A program made the translations under genes and the position numbers. From Microbacterium capsulatum (GTDB lineage: Bacteria; Actinomycetota; Actinomycetes; Actinomycetales; Microbacteriaceae): 64,000 nt of DNA. Below the pieces are notes generated by a model that worked only from the letters and a program-made list of their open reading frames with translations, made no database searches and had not been told where the DNA came from. The stretch is taken from NCBI RefSeq assembly GCF_030865425.1, contig NZ_JAVFCB010000003.1, positions 186,001 to 250,000 of the forward strand. The letters are read 5' to 3'. Positions 52,367 through 60,875 of the stretch are shown here, in pieces; position 1 is the first letter of the stretch, and each line of letters opens with the position of its first letter.

Positions 52367-53710
52367 ATGTCCAGCAGCCTCGCCCCTCTCCTCGAAGCGG
52401 TCGCGCTTGTGCAGGATTCGTGGGCGGACGCGGACGGCGGGGCCGATCTCTCCCGGGCGCAGCTGATCGCGGTGAACAACGCGCTCGGTGTGCTGCGCCG
52501 GACCACGGATGCGGTGCATGCGGAAGTGGCGGCGGGTCTCGCGCGTGAGTCGCGGCGGGAGCTGGGACCGGACTCACTCGCGAGGCAGCAGGGGTTCCGC
52601 AGCTCGGCGCAGCTGATCGCGACGACGACAGGCACGTCGACGGGGGATGCCGCCCGGTTGGTGAAGCTCGGCGAGGCGACCGCGCGGCGCACGAACCTGC
52701 TCGGCGAGGTGCTGCCGGCGAAGTTCCCCGTCGTGCGGGACGCGATGTGCCGGGGGCGGATCGCGGCGGCAGCGGCCGACGCGATCGTGACGTTCCTGGA
52801 CCGGGTCTTGCTTCGCGTGGGGCGCTCGGTGGCCGCCGAGGCCGAGGAACTCCTCGTGGAGAAGGCGGCCGGCCTGTCGTTGGATGAGGTGCGCAAGCTG
52901 ATCGCGCGCACCGAGGCGCACCTGGATCCGGACGGTGTCGCGCCCAGGGAGGACGAGTTGCGGGCGCGGACGTCGCTGTCGATGTTCCAGCGGGACGGCA
53001 TGCTCCACCTGAACGGCGCCTTCGCGCCGGACAAGGCCGCGCCGCTCCTCGCTGCTGTGCACGGGTACGTCTCGGCGGAGTTCGCCGCGAAACGCGACGG
53101 CCGCGACCCGGCCGCGGCGGACGCGGACCGGCGCCCGCTCGGGCAGATCCAGGCCGACGCGCTCGTGCACCTCGCCGAGCACGACCTGTCCTGTGAGAGC
53201 ACCGGCCCGCTGAACGGCGCGACCGTCGTCGTCCGCGTCGACCTGGAAGACCTCGAACACGGCACCGGGTACGGGCTCATCGACGGGACCGACCAGCCGG
53301 TCAGCATCGGCACGATCCGGCGGATGGCCGCCGACGGCGGAGTCATCCCCTGGGTATGCGGGGCGGACAGCGAGGTCCTGGACTGGGGACGCACCCGCCG
53401 CCTGTTCACCCCGGCGCAGCGGCTCGCCCTCGCCGAACGCGACGGCGGCTGCGCGTTCTGCGGGCTCCCGCCCCAGATGACCAAGGCCCACCACATCCGC
53501 TGGTGGGCCAGAGACACCGGCCCCACCGACCTCACCAACGGGATCCTGCTCTGCGAAACCTGCCACCACCTCATCCACGACAACGCCTGGGACATCCACA
53601 TCGACGGCATCGGCACCCGCGCGAAGGTCTGGTTCCTACCACCCCCACACATCGACCCGAAACGCACCCCACGGCCCGGCGGCAGAGCCCGCACCGAACT
53701 CATCGCCTGA
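52367..53710 (+). CDS. DUF222 / HNH endonuclease domain protein (13E12-type), copy 2
   Basis: A 447-residue paralogue of the protein encoded at 997-2340, identical in length. HNH residues are intact: CAFCGLPPQMTKAHHIRWW, then LTNGILLCETCHHLIHDN. The N-terminal DUF222 part differs more than the nuclease part. It has the same leaderless promoter and SOS-like box. Repeat family A arrays flank it on both sides (51806-52279 and 53748-53877), suggesting gene and repeats spread or recombine together. Confidence 0.88.
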   Translation: MSSSLAPLLEAVALVQDSWADADGGADLSRAQLIAVNNALGVLRRTTDAVHAEVAAGLARESRRELGPDSLARQQGFRSSAQLIATTTGTSTGDAARLVKLGEATARRTNLLGEVLPAKFPVVRDAMCRGRIAAAAADAIVTFLDRVLLRVGRSVAAEAEELLVEKAAGLSLDEVRKLIARTEAHLDPDGVAPREDELRARTSLSMFQRDGMLHLNGAFAPDKAAPLLAAVHGYVSAEFAAKRDGRDPAAADADRRPLGQIQADALVHLAEHDLSCESTGPLNGATVVVRVDLEDLEHGTGYGLIDGTDQPVSIGTIRRMAADGGVIPWVCGADSEVLDWGRTRRLFTPAQRLALAERDGGCAFCGLPPQMTKAHHIRWWARDTGPTDLTNGILLCETCHHLIHDNAWDIHIDGIGTRAKVWFLPPPHIDPKRTPRPGGRARTELIA

Positions 53711-53747
53711 CGCGATCGTCCGGACCCACCCCCCGACCCGACCGTCC

Positions 53748-53877
53748 GGTCGCTGCGTGAGCCCGTTGTCTTTCGGTCGCTGAGCGAGCCCGTCTCGTCT
53801 TTCGGTCGCTGAGCGAGCCCGTCTCGTCTTCCGGTCGCTGAGCGAGCCCGTCGCGCAGCGAGGAGCGAGACGAAACG
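53748..53877 (+). repeat. Family A variant array after DUF222 copy 2
   Basis: Four units beginning GGTCGCTGAGCGAGCCCGTC (the first altered) with a 27-29-base period, ending in GAGCGAGACGAAACG. A 14-base direct duplication, GTCACCGCGAATCG, follows at 53878-53905. The variant has CGCTGAG in place of CGTTGAG. Confidence 0.88.
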
Positions 53878-53915
53878 GTCACCGCGAATCGGTCACCGCG
53901 AATCGGCGCGGGAGC

Positions 53916-54614
53916 TCAGCGCTTCAGGGCAGCGAGCATGTCCGCCGCGGTGCCGCGGAAGATCGGGCCGTGGCCGACGACGATGCTCCGCTCCGGCAGG
54001 GCGCGGAGGCGTTCGAGGCTCTCCGGCGTCTGCTCCGGAGCATCGCTGAACGGCCCGATCTGCACGTCCTCGGATCCGTTCAGCACGTGCCGGGTCGTGA
54101 TCGCGTCGCCGACGAACAGCGCGTCGACGGCGGGGATGCGGATCGCGATCGACCCGGGCGAGTGACCGGGCATCCCGATGATCTCGGGGGCGCCGGGGAG
54201 GTCGAGCACGTCGCCGTCGCGGACGGTGCGGACCTCGCCCAGGTGCGTGGTGCGCAGCGCGCCGCGCCGCAGCGCGGTGCCGAAGAACCGCAGCGCGGGC
54301 CCGAGCTTCCACGCGCCGCCCGAGGACGACGGCGCCTTCTCGCCCTTCGCCCGGCCGGCGTCGGCCTCGTGCACGAAAGTCGGCACGCCGTGCTCGGCGC
54401 GCAGCCACTCGGCGACGCCGATGTGATCGCCGTCGCCGTGCGTGAGCACGACGCCGCGGATGTCGTCGAGGGTGCGGCCTGCGCCCGCGAGCGCGTCCTG
54501 CAGGATCCGCCGGTCGCCCGGCAGGCCCGCGTCGATGAGCGTGACGCCCTCGTCCGTGACGACGGCGTGCATGGCGACGATGTCGTCGCCGATCCGGAGA
54601 AGCTGTGCGTTCAT
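53916..54614 (-). CDS. MBL-fold metallohydrolase
   Basis: A 232-residue metallo-beta-lactamase fold hydrolase. Metal-binding HGDGDHIG is near residue 59, followed by the His in GMPGHSPGS, the Asp in FVGDAITT and the His in VVGHGPIF. The family includes glyoxalase II, lactonases and others; substrate unknown. Divergent from a TetR gene with palindromes between, so it is probably induced by its substrate. Confidence 0.85.
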   Translation of the reverse strand: MNAQLLRIGDDIVAMHAVVTDEGVTLIDAGLPGDRRILQDALAGAGRTLDDIRGVVLTHGDGDHIGVAEWLRAEHGVPTFVHEADAGRAKGEKAPSSSGGAWKLGPALRFFGTALRRGALRTTHLGEVRTVRDGDVLDLPGAPEIIGMPGHSPGSIAIRIPAVDALFVGDAITTRHVLNGSEDVQIGPFSDAPEQTPESLERLRALPERSIVVGHGPIFRGTAADMLAALKR

Positions 54615-54628
54615 GATGGCTACGTTAT

Positions 54629-54656
54629 ATAGCTATCATGGCTACTGTCAATAGCC
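54629..54656. promoter_or_regulatory. Palindromic operator between MBL hydrolase and TetR genes
   Basis: ATAGCTAT (54629-54636) and GGCTACTGTCAATAGCC (54640-54656, GGCTA-N7-TAGCC) lie in A/T-rich DNA between the divergent genes. They are probable sites for the adjacent TetR protein. Confidence 0.55.
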
Positions 54657-54687
54657 TTATGATCGGAAACAGAATCAGGAGGATCCC

Positions 54688-55263
54688 ATGCCCGCACCGC
54701 AGCGCGTCACGACCGACGCCCTCGCCGCCGCCGCGCGTGAGATCGCCGAGCGCGACGGGATCGACGCGGTCACCGTCAGCGCGGTCGCGGCCGCCGTGGG
54801 CGTGCGCCCGCCGAGCCTCTACAAGCACGTCGCGCACCGGCACGACCTGCTCCGCCTCGCCGCCGACGACGCCGCCCGCGAGCTCGGCGCCGACGTCGCG
54901 ACGGTCGTCGGCTCCTCGGCGGATCCCGCGGTCGTGCTGACCGGGATCGCGCACGCGGTCCGGGCGTTCAGCGTCCGCGCGCCCCGCGCCGCCGCTCTGC
55001 TGTTCTCCGCCCCCTCCCCCGAGGCGGGGCCCTCCGCGAGCGCCCTGAGTCCTCTCATCGAGACTCTGCTCGCCGCGGTCCGGACGGCGACCGCCGGCGA
55101 CGACCCTCTTCCCGCCGCCCGCACGCTGACCGCCTGGGTCTACGGCTTCTGCACCATGGAGCAGGCCGGCGCGTTCCAGCTCGGCGGCAGCGTCGACGAG
55201 GCGTTCGAGTTCGGACTGACCACGCTCGTCGGGGCGCTCACCGGGGGTCCGCGCGGATCGTGA
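54688..55263 (+). CDS. TetR-family regulator (WHG-type C-terminal domain)
   Basis: A 191-residue TetR protein with helix-turn-helix VTVSAVAAAVGVRPPSLYKHVAHRHDL (residues about 31-57) and a C-terminal domain ending in WVYGFCTMEQAGAFQLGGSVDEAFEFGL, typical of the TetR_C_33 (WHG) group. An AGGAGG site precedes the ATG. Regulates itself and the divergent MBL hydrolase, by arrangement. Confidence 0.87.
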   Translation: MPAPQRVTTDALAAAAREIAERDGIDAVTVSAVAAAVGVRPPSLYKHVAHRHDLLRLAADDAARELGADVATVVGSSADPAVVLTGIAHAVRAFSVRAPRAAALLFSAPSPEAGPSASALSPLIETLLAAVRTATAGDDPLPAARTLTAWVYGFCTMEQAGAFQLGGSVDEAFEFGLTTLVGALTGGPRGS

Positions 55264-55278
55264 TCGGATCCGCTCCCC

Positions 55279-55665
55279 TCAGTCGACCCTTCCCGCCAGG
55301 ATCCGCCGGCACTGCTCGACATCGAGGACCGTCTGCGCGATGAGCGCCTCGGCATCGTCGAACCGGAGCGTCGGCCTCAGGAACGCGACGAGGCGGATCC
55401 GCATCCGCAGTCCGTACAGATCGAGGTCGGCGTCGTGCAGATGCACCTCCACACGGCGCTCGCGCAGGCCGTCGAAGGTCGGGTTCGCGCCGACGCTCAC
55501 GCTCGCCTCCCACTCCCGCGCCTCGCCGTCGACGGCGGCCCAGGCCGCGTAGATCCCGTCCGCCGGCAGCCCGCCGCCGTCGCAGTGCAGGTTCGCCGTG
55601 GGGAAGCCGAGCGCGCGGCCGCGGCCGTCGCCTTGGACGACGAGTCCGGTGAGCTCCGGGATCAC
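55279..55665 (-). CDS. Stand-alone riboflavin kinase
   Basis: A 128-residue flavokinase domain like the C-terminal half of RibF, without the FAD synthetase half. ATP/flavin motif GRGRALGFPTANL near residue 12, ANPTFDG near residue 61 and VEVHLHDADLDLYG, with the catalytic Glu. It should make FMN. The GTG start overlaps the stop of the flavin reductase gene (GTGA), so FMN supply and reduction are coupled. A housekeeping ribF is expected elsewhere; this copy probably serves the local monooxygenase. Confidence 0.85.
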   Translation of the reverse strand: MIPELTGLVVQGDGRGRALGFPTANLHCDGGGLPADGIYAAWAAVDGEAREWEASVSVGANPTFDGLRERRVEVHLHDADLDLYGLRMRIRLVAFLRPTLRFDDAEALIAQTVLDVEQCRRILAGRVD

Positions 55666-56174
55666 GGACGGGGCGCGTCGCCGAGGATGCTGCGGTACCG
55701 GCTCTGATGGAAGACGAGCGGCTCGACGTCGTCGAACACCTGCACGTCGGCGATCTCGAACAGGGCGATCTCGTGGTCGCCGCCGTCGTAGGTCGCGTGC
55801 GGACGGCAGGTCAGCCACAGCGACGCCCCCTCGATGAGAAGAGCGCCGCCCGGGGAGACCGTCCGCGCCTGGTCACCGAAGCGGTCGCCTTCCCGGGCGG
55901 AGAGGCGTCGACTGAAGGACTCCTGGTCGGCGGCGAGCACGCTCATGCCGAGCTCCGGGACGGAGCTGAGCTGCGGCCAGGTCTTCGAGGTGCGTGCCGC
56001 GCTGACGGCGACGAGGGCGGGCTCGAGCGAGATCGAGGTGAAGGAGTTGACCGCCATGCCGACGGGCGCACCATCGACCATCGCGGCGAGCGCCACGACG
56101 CCGGTCGGATACAGCGAGAAGGCCCGTCGGAGGGCGCGGTCCCGGGAGAGGGGCTCGGTCACGGCAGTCGACAT
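55662..56174 (-). CDS. Flavin reductase (FMN reductase component)
   Basis: A 170-residue flavin reductase-like protein of the HpaC/NtaB type. Family features: ALRRAFSLYPTGVVALAAMVDGAPVGMAVNSFTSISLEPALVAVS-type start and the GDHEIALFEI end segment with the conserved His. It would supply FMNH2 to the LLM monooxygenase encoded at 57779-59131. A PadR-type palindrome lies 17 bases before the start. Confidence 0.9.
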   Translation of the reverse strand: MSTAVTEPLSRDRALRRAFSLYPTGVVALAAMVDGAPVGMAVNSFTSISLEPALVAVSAARTSKTWPQLSSVPELGMSVLAADQESFSRRLSAREGDRFGDQARTVSPGGALLIEGASLWLTCRPHATYDGGDHEIALFEIADVQVFDDVEPLVFHQSRYRSILGDAPRP

Positions 56175-56190
56175 CTCGGCGTCCTTTCAT

Positions 56191-56206
56191 TAGTCAACTT
56201 TGACTA
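56191..56206. promoter_or_regulatory. Probable PadR operator 1
   Basis: TAGTCAACTTTGACTA is a perfect 7-2-7 palindrome between the divergent flavin reductase and padR genes, next to TATA-rich -10-like DNA. The same site occurs at 62034-62049. Confidence 0.75.
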
Positions 56207-56263
56207 TATAAGAGCATAAACCAGTTTGAACATACAAAACAACGGCGGATCCACTCGCGCCGC

Positions 56264-56269
56264 TAGCAT
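56264..56269 (+). promoter_or_regulatory. -10 box of leaderless padR
   Basis: TAGCAT is followed by six bases and the ATG at 56276. Confidence 0.45.
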
Positions 56270-56275
56270 GAAGGC

Positions 56276-56881
56276 ATGTCGACCACGCGTCTCGTCGTCC
56301 TCGGAGCCGTCAAGCAGTTCCAGCCCGTGCACGGCTACTTCCTGCGCCGCGAGCTGATGACGTGGCACATCGACGAGTGGGCGCACATCCAGCCCGGCTC
56401 CATCTACAACGCCCTGCGCGCCCTCGAGGTCGACGGCTACATCGCCGAGAACGGCACGGTCGTCGAGGGCAAGCGCCCCGCGCGCACCACCTACCGGATC
56501 ACCCCGTCCGGCGAGGTCGAGCTGCAGCGCATGCTCCGCGAGAACCTGTGGGACGTGAAGCCGTTCGACACCGAGGCGATCATGACGATCGCGTCGTTCA
56601 TGTTCGTGCTCAGCCGGCAGGAGGTGATCGCGGGCCTGGAGAACCGGCTGAGCAAGAGCGACGCGATCATCACGACCAACGGCTTCCACGTGCAGGACAC
56701 GCTGCGCTCGGAGACGACGCCGAAGTACGTGCGCGAGATCTTCGACCTGTCCACCGCGCGGCTCACGGCGGAGAAGGAGTGGGCGCTCGCGCTGATCACC
56801 CGCCTCCGCGCCGGTGAGTACGTGTTCGCCGGGGAGACGCCGGCCCCGGCGGATCCGGTGCCCCGGGCCGCCGACGGCTGA
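56276..56881 (+). CDS. PadR-family regulator
   Basis: A 201-residue PadR-type repressor: winged helix in residues about 5-80 (LGAVKQFQPVHGYFLRRELMTWHIDEWAHIQPGSIYNALRALEVDGYI-type family sequence) and a helical C-terminal dimerisation domain. It is divergent from the flavin reductase gene and likely binds the 7-2-7 palindromes found before that gene and before the ABC importer, controlling the flavin monooxygenase regulon. The inducer should be the imported or oxidised substrate. Confidence 0.88.
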   Translation: MSTTRLVVLGAVKQFQPVHGYFLRRELMTWHIDEWAHIQPGSIYNALRALEVDGYIAENGTVVEGKRPARTTYRITPSGEVELQRMLRENLWDVKPFDTEAIMTIASFMFVLSRQEVIAGLENRLSKSDAIITTNGFHVQDTLRSETTPKYVREIFDLSTARLTAEKEWALALITRLRAGEYVFAGETPAPADPVPRAADG

Positions 56882-56897
56882 GCCGGGACCGGACGGC

Positions 56898-57764
56898 TCA
56901 GCGCGCGATGAGCGCGTCGATCGCGGCGGGGGTCAGCTCCGCCGTCGTCGCACCGAGGTGCCGGGCGACGATCGCCCCGGCCGCCGAGGCGCGAACGAGC
57001 GCGTCCTCGATCGCGGCGCCACCCGCGAGGGCCGCCGCGAGCGCACCGCAGAACGCGTCGCCGGCCCCGGTCGTGTCGACCGGGTCGATCCGGAACGCCG
57101 GCACGTGCAGGGGCCGCTCCCCCGCCCGGTGCAGCGCGACGCCGTCGCCACCGGCCGTGCGGACGATCGTCCGCGCCCCGGCCACGTGCAGGCGCTCGAC
57201 ACCGCCGAGCTCCGCGCACTCCGTCTCGTTGACGATCAGCACGTCGACGTCCGCGAGCATCCCGAGGACGTCGTCCGCGGCGGGGGCCGCGTTCAGGAGC
57301 GTGACGGATCCGCCCGCCCGTCCGGCGGCGAGGGCGGCGGCGACCGCGTCCAGCGGCACCTCGAGCTGAGCCAGCACCACGGCGGCGCCGGCGACCTCGC
57401 GCACGGCGTCCTCCGTGCGGAGCTCGCCGTTCGCACCCGCCGCGACCACGATGCTGTTGTCGCCGCCGATCGCGAAGACGTGCGCGACGCCGGTCGGCGC
57501 GGCCGGGGTCCGGCGCAGGTCGCCGACGACGCCGGCGTCCCGCGCCGCGCGCTGCAGGACGTCGCCGGCCTCGTCCTCGCCCACCACGGCGCACAGCCGC
57601 GTCGTCGCACCCGAGCGCGCGGCGGCCACCGCCTGGTTCAACCCCTTCCCGCCCGGGAACCGGCCGACGGCCCGCCCGAGCAGGGTCTCGCCGACCGCGG
57701 GGAGACGCGCCACTTCGACCACGAGATCGAGGTTCGCGCTCCCCACGACGGTGACGACGGGCAT
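56898..57764 (-). CDS. PfkB-family sugar or nucleoside kinase (ribokinase-like)
   Basis: A 288-residue PfkB/ribokinase-type kinase. N-terminal GSANLDLVVEVARLPAVGET and GGKGLNQAVAAARSG match ribokinase; the active-site motif is DTTGAGDAFCGALAAAL. Substrate may be ribose or another pentose or nucleoside. The start lies seven bases after TAGGGT on the minus strand, a leaderless arrangement, and separates it from the LLM gene although both share the strand. No sugar transporter is adjacent. Confidence 0.87.
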   Translation of the reverse strand: MPVVTVVGSANLDLVVEVARLPAVGETLLGRAVGRFPGGKGLNQAVAAARSGATTRLCAVVGEDEAGDVLQRAARDAGVVGDLRRTPAAPTGVAHVFAIGGDNSIVVAAGANGELRTEDAVREVAGAAVVLAQLEVPLDAVAAALAAGRAGGSVTLLNAAPAADDVLGMLADVDVLIVNETECAELGGVERLHVAGARTIVRTAGGDGVALHRAGERPLHVPAFRIDPVDTTGAGDAFCGALAAALAGGAAIEDALVRASAAGAIVARHLGATTAELTPAAIDALIAR

Positions 57765-57778
57765 GTCCGCCACCCTAC

Positions 57779-59131
57779 TCACGCGGCGCGGAAAGAGGAT
57801 CCGACGTGCGAGTCGGCGAGCGCGGCGGTCGGCGTGCCGATCAGGCGCTCGCGCAGGCTCTGCGGCTCGTCCGAGGGCGCCGCGATCGCGCCCCGCTCGC
57901 GGAGGATCGGCAGCACGTGCTCGATGAAGTCGGCCGTCGATGCCGGCGGGATGACCGGCGAGAACAGGAAGCCGTCCAGGTCGGCGCCGTCGGCGAGCTC
58001 GATCATCCGGTCGGCGACCTGCTCGGGCGTGCCCACGATCGGGCGGGCGCCGACGCCGTGCGCGTGCCAGTCGCCGAGCACGTCGCCGACGGTCTTGTCG
58101 GCGAAGCGTGCGACCTGGGTCTGCGACAGTTCCGTGCTGAGTGACGCCATCGGGGTCTCCGGCGCGTAGGCGGAGAGGTCGAGGCCCGTGAACCAGGCGT
58201 ACGACGCGACCGTCACGTCGGGGTTCTGCGCATCGGCGACCTCGGCGTACTTGCGGCGGGCCTCCTCCTCGGTGCTGCCGACGACGGCGGCGAACGCCGA
58301 CATGATCTTCACGTCGCTCGCGGCCCGGCCGTTCTTCACGGCCTCGGCGCGGATCGCAGTGGAGTGCGCGAGCAGCTGCTCGACGGTGCCGCTGCCGACG
58401 AAGATCGCCTCGCCGTGCTTGCCGCCGAACTCGCGCCCGGCCGGCGACGCCCCGGCCTGGAACAGCACGGGCGTGCCCTGCGGGGAGCGCGCGGTGTTGC
58501 CGAAGCCGTGCGAGCGGAAGTACGCGCCCTCGTGCGCGATCCGGTGCACCTTGGACGGATCCGCGAACCGCCCGTCCTTGTCGCGCTCGAGCGCCCCGGC
58601 CTCCCAGGCCTGCTCCCACAGCTTGTAGACGACCTGCATGAAGTCGTCGGCCATCAGGTAGCGCTCGTCGTGGCCGACCATCGGCACGCCGAAGCCCTGC
58701 ACCGCGGTGTCGGCGGTGCCCGTCGTGACCACGTTCCAGCCGATCCGTCCGCCGGAGAGGATGTCCAGCGTCGCCATCCGGCGGGCGAAGGCGTACGGCG
58801 GCTCGAGCAGGGTGGACCCGGTGGCGACGAGGCCCAGCCGCGAGGTCTCCGGGATGAGCGCGCCGAGGATGATGGCCGGGTCGAGGCGGGGCAGGTCCAG
58901 CCCCTCGACCGAGCAGACGTCGGGGCGGGCGCCGTTGACGTCGGCCCAGCCCCACGCGTCGGCGAGGAAGAGGAAGTCGAAGCCCGCGTCCTCGACCATG
59001 CGGGCGGTGTCGCGCCAGTACTCGAGCTTGTCGAAGAGGTAGCGCTTGTTGTCCGGGTGCCGCCAGGTCGCGGTTCCGGAGTCGTTCGCCTGGGCGTTCT
59101 CGAAGAGTCCGAGTCGCAGCTGCTTGGCCAT
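57779..59131 (-). CDS. LLM-class FMNH2-dependent monooxygenase (NtaA/SnaA/DszA type)
   Basis: A 450-residue bacterial luciferase-like monooxygenase of the nitrilotriacetate monooxygenase subgroup. Typical parts: AKQLRLGLFENAQ, FDFLFLADAWGW, DILSGGRIGWNVVTTGTADTA and GTPVLFQAGASPAGREFGGKHGEAIFVG. It oxidises a small organic molecule with FMNH2 from the reductase and O2. The nearby sulfonate/nitrate-type importer suggests a sulfonate, thioether or amine-type sulfur or nitrogen source. It lies behind its own upstream gap of about 105 bases. Confidence 0.9.
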   Translation of the reverse strand: MAKQLRLGLFENAQANDSGTATWRHPDNKRYLFDKLEYWRDTARMVEDAGFDFLFLADAWGWADVNGARPDVCSVEGLDLPRLDPAIILGALIPETSRLGLVATGSTLLEPPYAFARRMATLDILSGGRIGWNVVTTGTADTAVQGFGVPMVGHDERYLMADDFMQVVYKLWEQAWEAGALERDKDGRFADPSKVHRIAHEGAYFRSHGFGNTARSPQGTPVLFQAGASPAGREFGGKHGEAIFVGSGTVEQLLAHSTAIRAEAVKNGRAASDVKIMSAFAAVVGSTEEEARRKYAEVADAQNPDVTVASYAWFTGLDLSAYAPETPMASLSTELSQTQVARFADKTVGDVLGDWHAHGVGARPIVGTPEQVADRMIELADGADLDGFLFSPVIPPASTADFIEHVLPILRERGAIAAPSDEPQSLRERLIGTPTAALADSHVGSSFRAA

Positions 59132-59189
59132 GGTGATGCCTTCCTGTCGAGGGATCGGGGACGAAGGGTTTCGGGCGCGCCGGAGGAAC

Positions 59190-59221
59190 CCCGGAGCGCT
59201 CGCGGCGCGCGGCGCTCCGGG
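59190..59221 (-). terminator. Hairpin after the importer operon
   Basis: CCCGGAGCGC (59190-59199) and GCGCTCCGGG (59212-59221) make a perfect 10-bp stem between the permease stop and the LLM start. It may allow separate control of the monooxygenase gene. Confidence 0.6.
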
Positions 59222-59236
59222 ATCCGGATCCGGTGC

Positions 59237-60085
59237 CTACTTGGCGGTGACCTCGCCGTCGCTCCACCAGAGCACGCGCTTGCGGGCGACGGCGAGCAGG
59301 ACGATGAGGAGCACCCCGAGCACGCAGAGCAGGGTGATGCTGGCCCAGGTGACCGGGAGGTTCGCCTGCGCGGCGGAGGTCGTGACGAGGGATCCGAGGC
59401 CCGCCTGCTGACCGGCCGCGACGAACTCCGCGACCGCCGCGCCGACCACGGCGAGCGGAAGCGCGATCCGCAGACCCGCGAACACATACGGCATGCTGCC
59501 CGGGAAGCGCAGCTCGCGGAAGATCTCCCAGCGACTGGCGTGCAGCGTCTTGAAGACGTCGAGTGCGCGCTTGTCGACGTCGCGGAGCCCCGCGAGCGAG
59601 TTGACCAGCATCGGGAAGAACACCACGAGCGCGGTGACGATGAACTTCGGGATCATGCCGAACCCGAAGGCGACCACGAGCGCCGGGGCGATCGCGACGA
59701 TCGGGGTGACCATCACGATGATCACGAGCGGCATCACGGCCCGCTCGATGAGGGCGAACTCGGCCATCACGACGGCCAGCGCGAATCCGGCGACGATGCC
59801 GATCGCGGCACCGACGACGACCTCGAGCAGCGTCGTGAGGAAATTGGATCCGTACATCCCGGCGTCCTGGCCGAGGCTGCCCGCGATCGCGTCGAGCGTG
59901 GGCAGGACGTAGGGGTTCGTCCAGGCCACGATCTGCCAGAGCAGCGCGGCGATGAGGAACGTGACCACCGTCGGCAGCCAGGCGCCCCAGCGCAGCCAGG
60001 ACGGGATCCGCCGGGCCCGGGCGCCGCTGCGGACCTGGGCGGCGGCGAGCGTCGCGGTGGTGTCTCGAACGGCCATCTCAGACAT
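59237..60085 (-). CDS. ABC permease, nitrate/sulfonate/taurine type
   Basis: A 282-residue permease with about six transmembrane helices and the coupling loop FKTLHASRWEIFRELRFPGSMPYVFAGLRIALPLAVVGAAVAE-type sequence typical of SsuC/TauC. Its start overlaps the ATPase stop by eight bases. I use the ATG at 60085. Confidence 0.92.
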   Translation of the reverse strand: MSEMAVRDTTATLAAAQVRSGARARRIPSWLRWGAWLPTVVTFLIAALLWQIVAWTNPYVLPTLDAIAGSLGQDAGMYGSNFLTTLLEVVVGAAIGIVAGFALAVVMAEFALIERAVMPLVIIVMVTPIVAIAPALVVAFGFGMIPKFIVTALVVFFPMLVNSLAGLRDVDKRALDVFKTLHASRWEIFRELRFPGSMPYVFAGLRIALPLAVVGAAVAEFVAAGQQAGLGSLVTTSAAQANLPVTWASITLLCVLGVLLIVLLAVARKRVLWWSDGEVTAK

Positions 60086-60875
60086 GGGCCCTCTCCGTCT
60101 GCGCACGCAGCGCGTCGCGCACGATCTTCTCCAGGTCGCGGAACGCGTCCGTCGCGTACACGTCCTCGTTGCGGGGTCGCGGCAGGTCGACGTCGATGAT
60201 CTCGGCGATCCGGCCGGGGTGGGCGGCCATCACGACGATCCGGTCGGAGAGCATGATCGCCTCCGGCACGGAGTGCGTCACGAACATGACCGCCTTGCGG
60301 TTCGACTGCCAGAAGTCCAGCAGCGCGATCCGCTGCAGGTCGCGGTTCATCTCGTCGAGGGCCGAGAACGGCTCGTCCATGAGCATGATCGCCGGGTCGA
60401 ACACGAAGGCCCGCGCGATGGCGGCGCGCTGCTGCATGCCCCCGGACAGCTGCCCGGGGTACTTCTTCGTCGCCGCCCCCAGGCCGAACCGGCCGAGCAG
60501 CGTCTCGGCGTCGCCGATCGAACGCCCGCCGTTCGATCGGCGGTTCACGTTCAGCGGCAGCTGCACGTTCTCCAGCACGGTCTTCCACGGCAGCAGCGCG
60601 GGGGACTGCGGGACGAGGCCGATCTTCTTGTCCGCCGAGGCGGAGGAGACGCTCTCCCCGTCGATCGTGACGGATCCGGAGTCCGCATCGAGCAGGCCGG
60701 CGACGACCTTCAGCAGCGTCGACTTGCCGCAGCCCGAGGGTCCGATGACCGAGACGAACTCGCCCATGCCGATCGTGAGGCTGACGTCGTCGAGCACCGT
60801 GACCGACTGCCCGTCCACGCGGAAGGACTTGTGGACGTTCCGGACCTCGACCCCCGCACCGGACGGGGAGGTCAC
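60078..60875 (-). CDS. ABC ATPase, nitrate/sulfonate/taurine type
   Basis: A 265-residue ATPase: Walker A GPSGCGKST near residue 43, signature LSGGMQQRAAIARAF, Walker B IMLMDEPFSALDEM, H-loop FVTHSVPEA. The GTG at 60875 overlaps the binding protein stop (GTGA). With the permease it imports the solute caught by the lipoprotein. Confidence 0.93.
   Translation of the reverse strand: MTSPSGAGVEVRNVHKSFRVDGQSVTVLDDVSLTIGMGEFVSVIGPSGCGKSTLLKVVAGLLDADSGSVTIDGESVSSASADKKIGLVPQSPALLPWKTVLENVQLPLNVNRRSNGGRSIGDAETLLGRFGLGAATKKYPGQLSGGMQQRAAIARAFVFDPAIMLMDEPFSALDEMNRDLQRIALLDFWQSNRKAVMFVTHSVPEAIMLSDRIVVMAAHPGRIAEIIDVDLPRPRNEDVYATDAFRDLEKIVRDALRAQTERAHV

Noticed and set aside
51714..52548. Open plus-strand frames encoding repeated VVERALPAV or LSEPFPRS units
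   Set aside because: The repetitive proteins have no ribosome binding site or family resemblance, and two frames are open at once, which repeat length explains. A translated surface-like repeat protein is not excluded but lacks support.
50164..53703. A minus-strand open frame of 1179 codons across the tandem array and DUF222 copy 2
   Set aside because: It is antisense to two well-supported genes, has Arg/Ser/Ala-rich shadow composition, and stays open only because the 24-bp repeat is a multiple of three.
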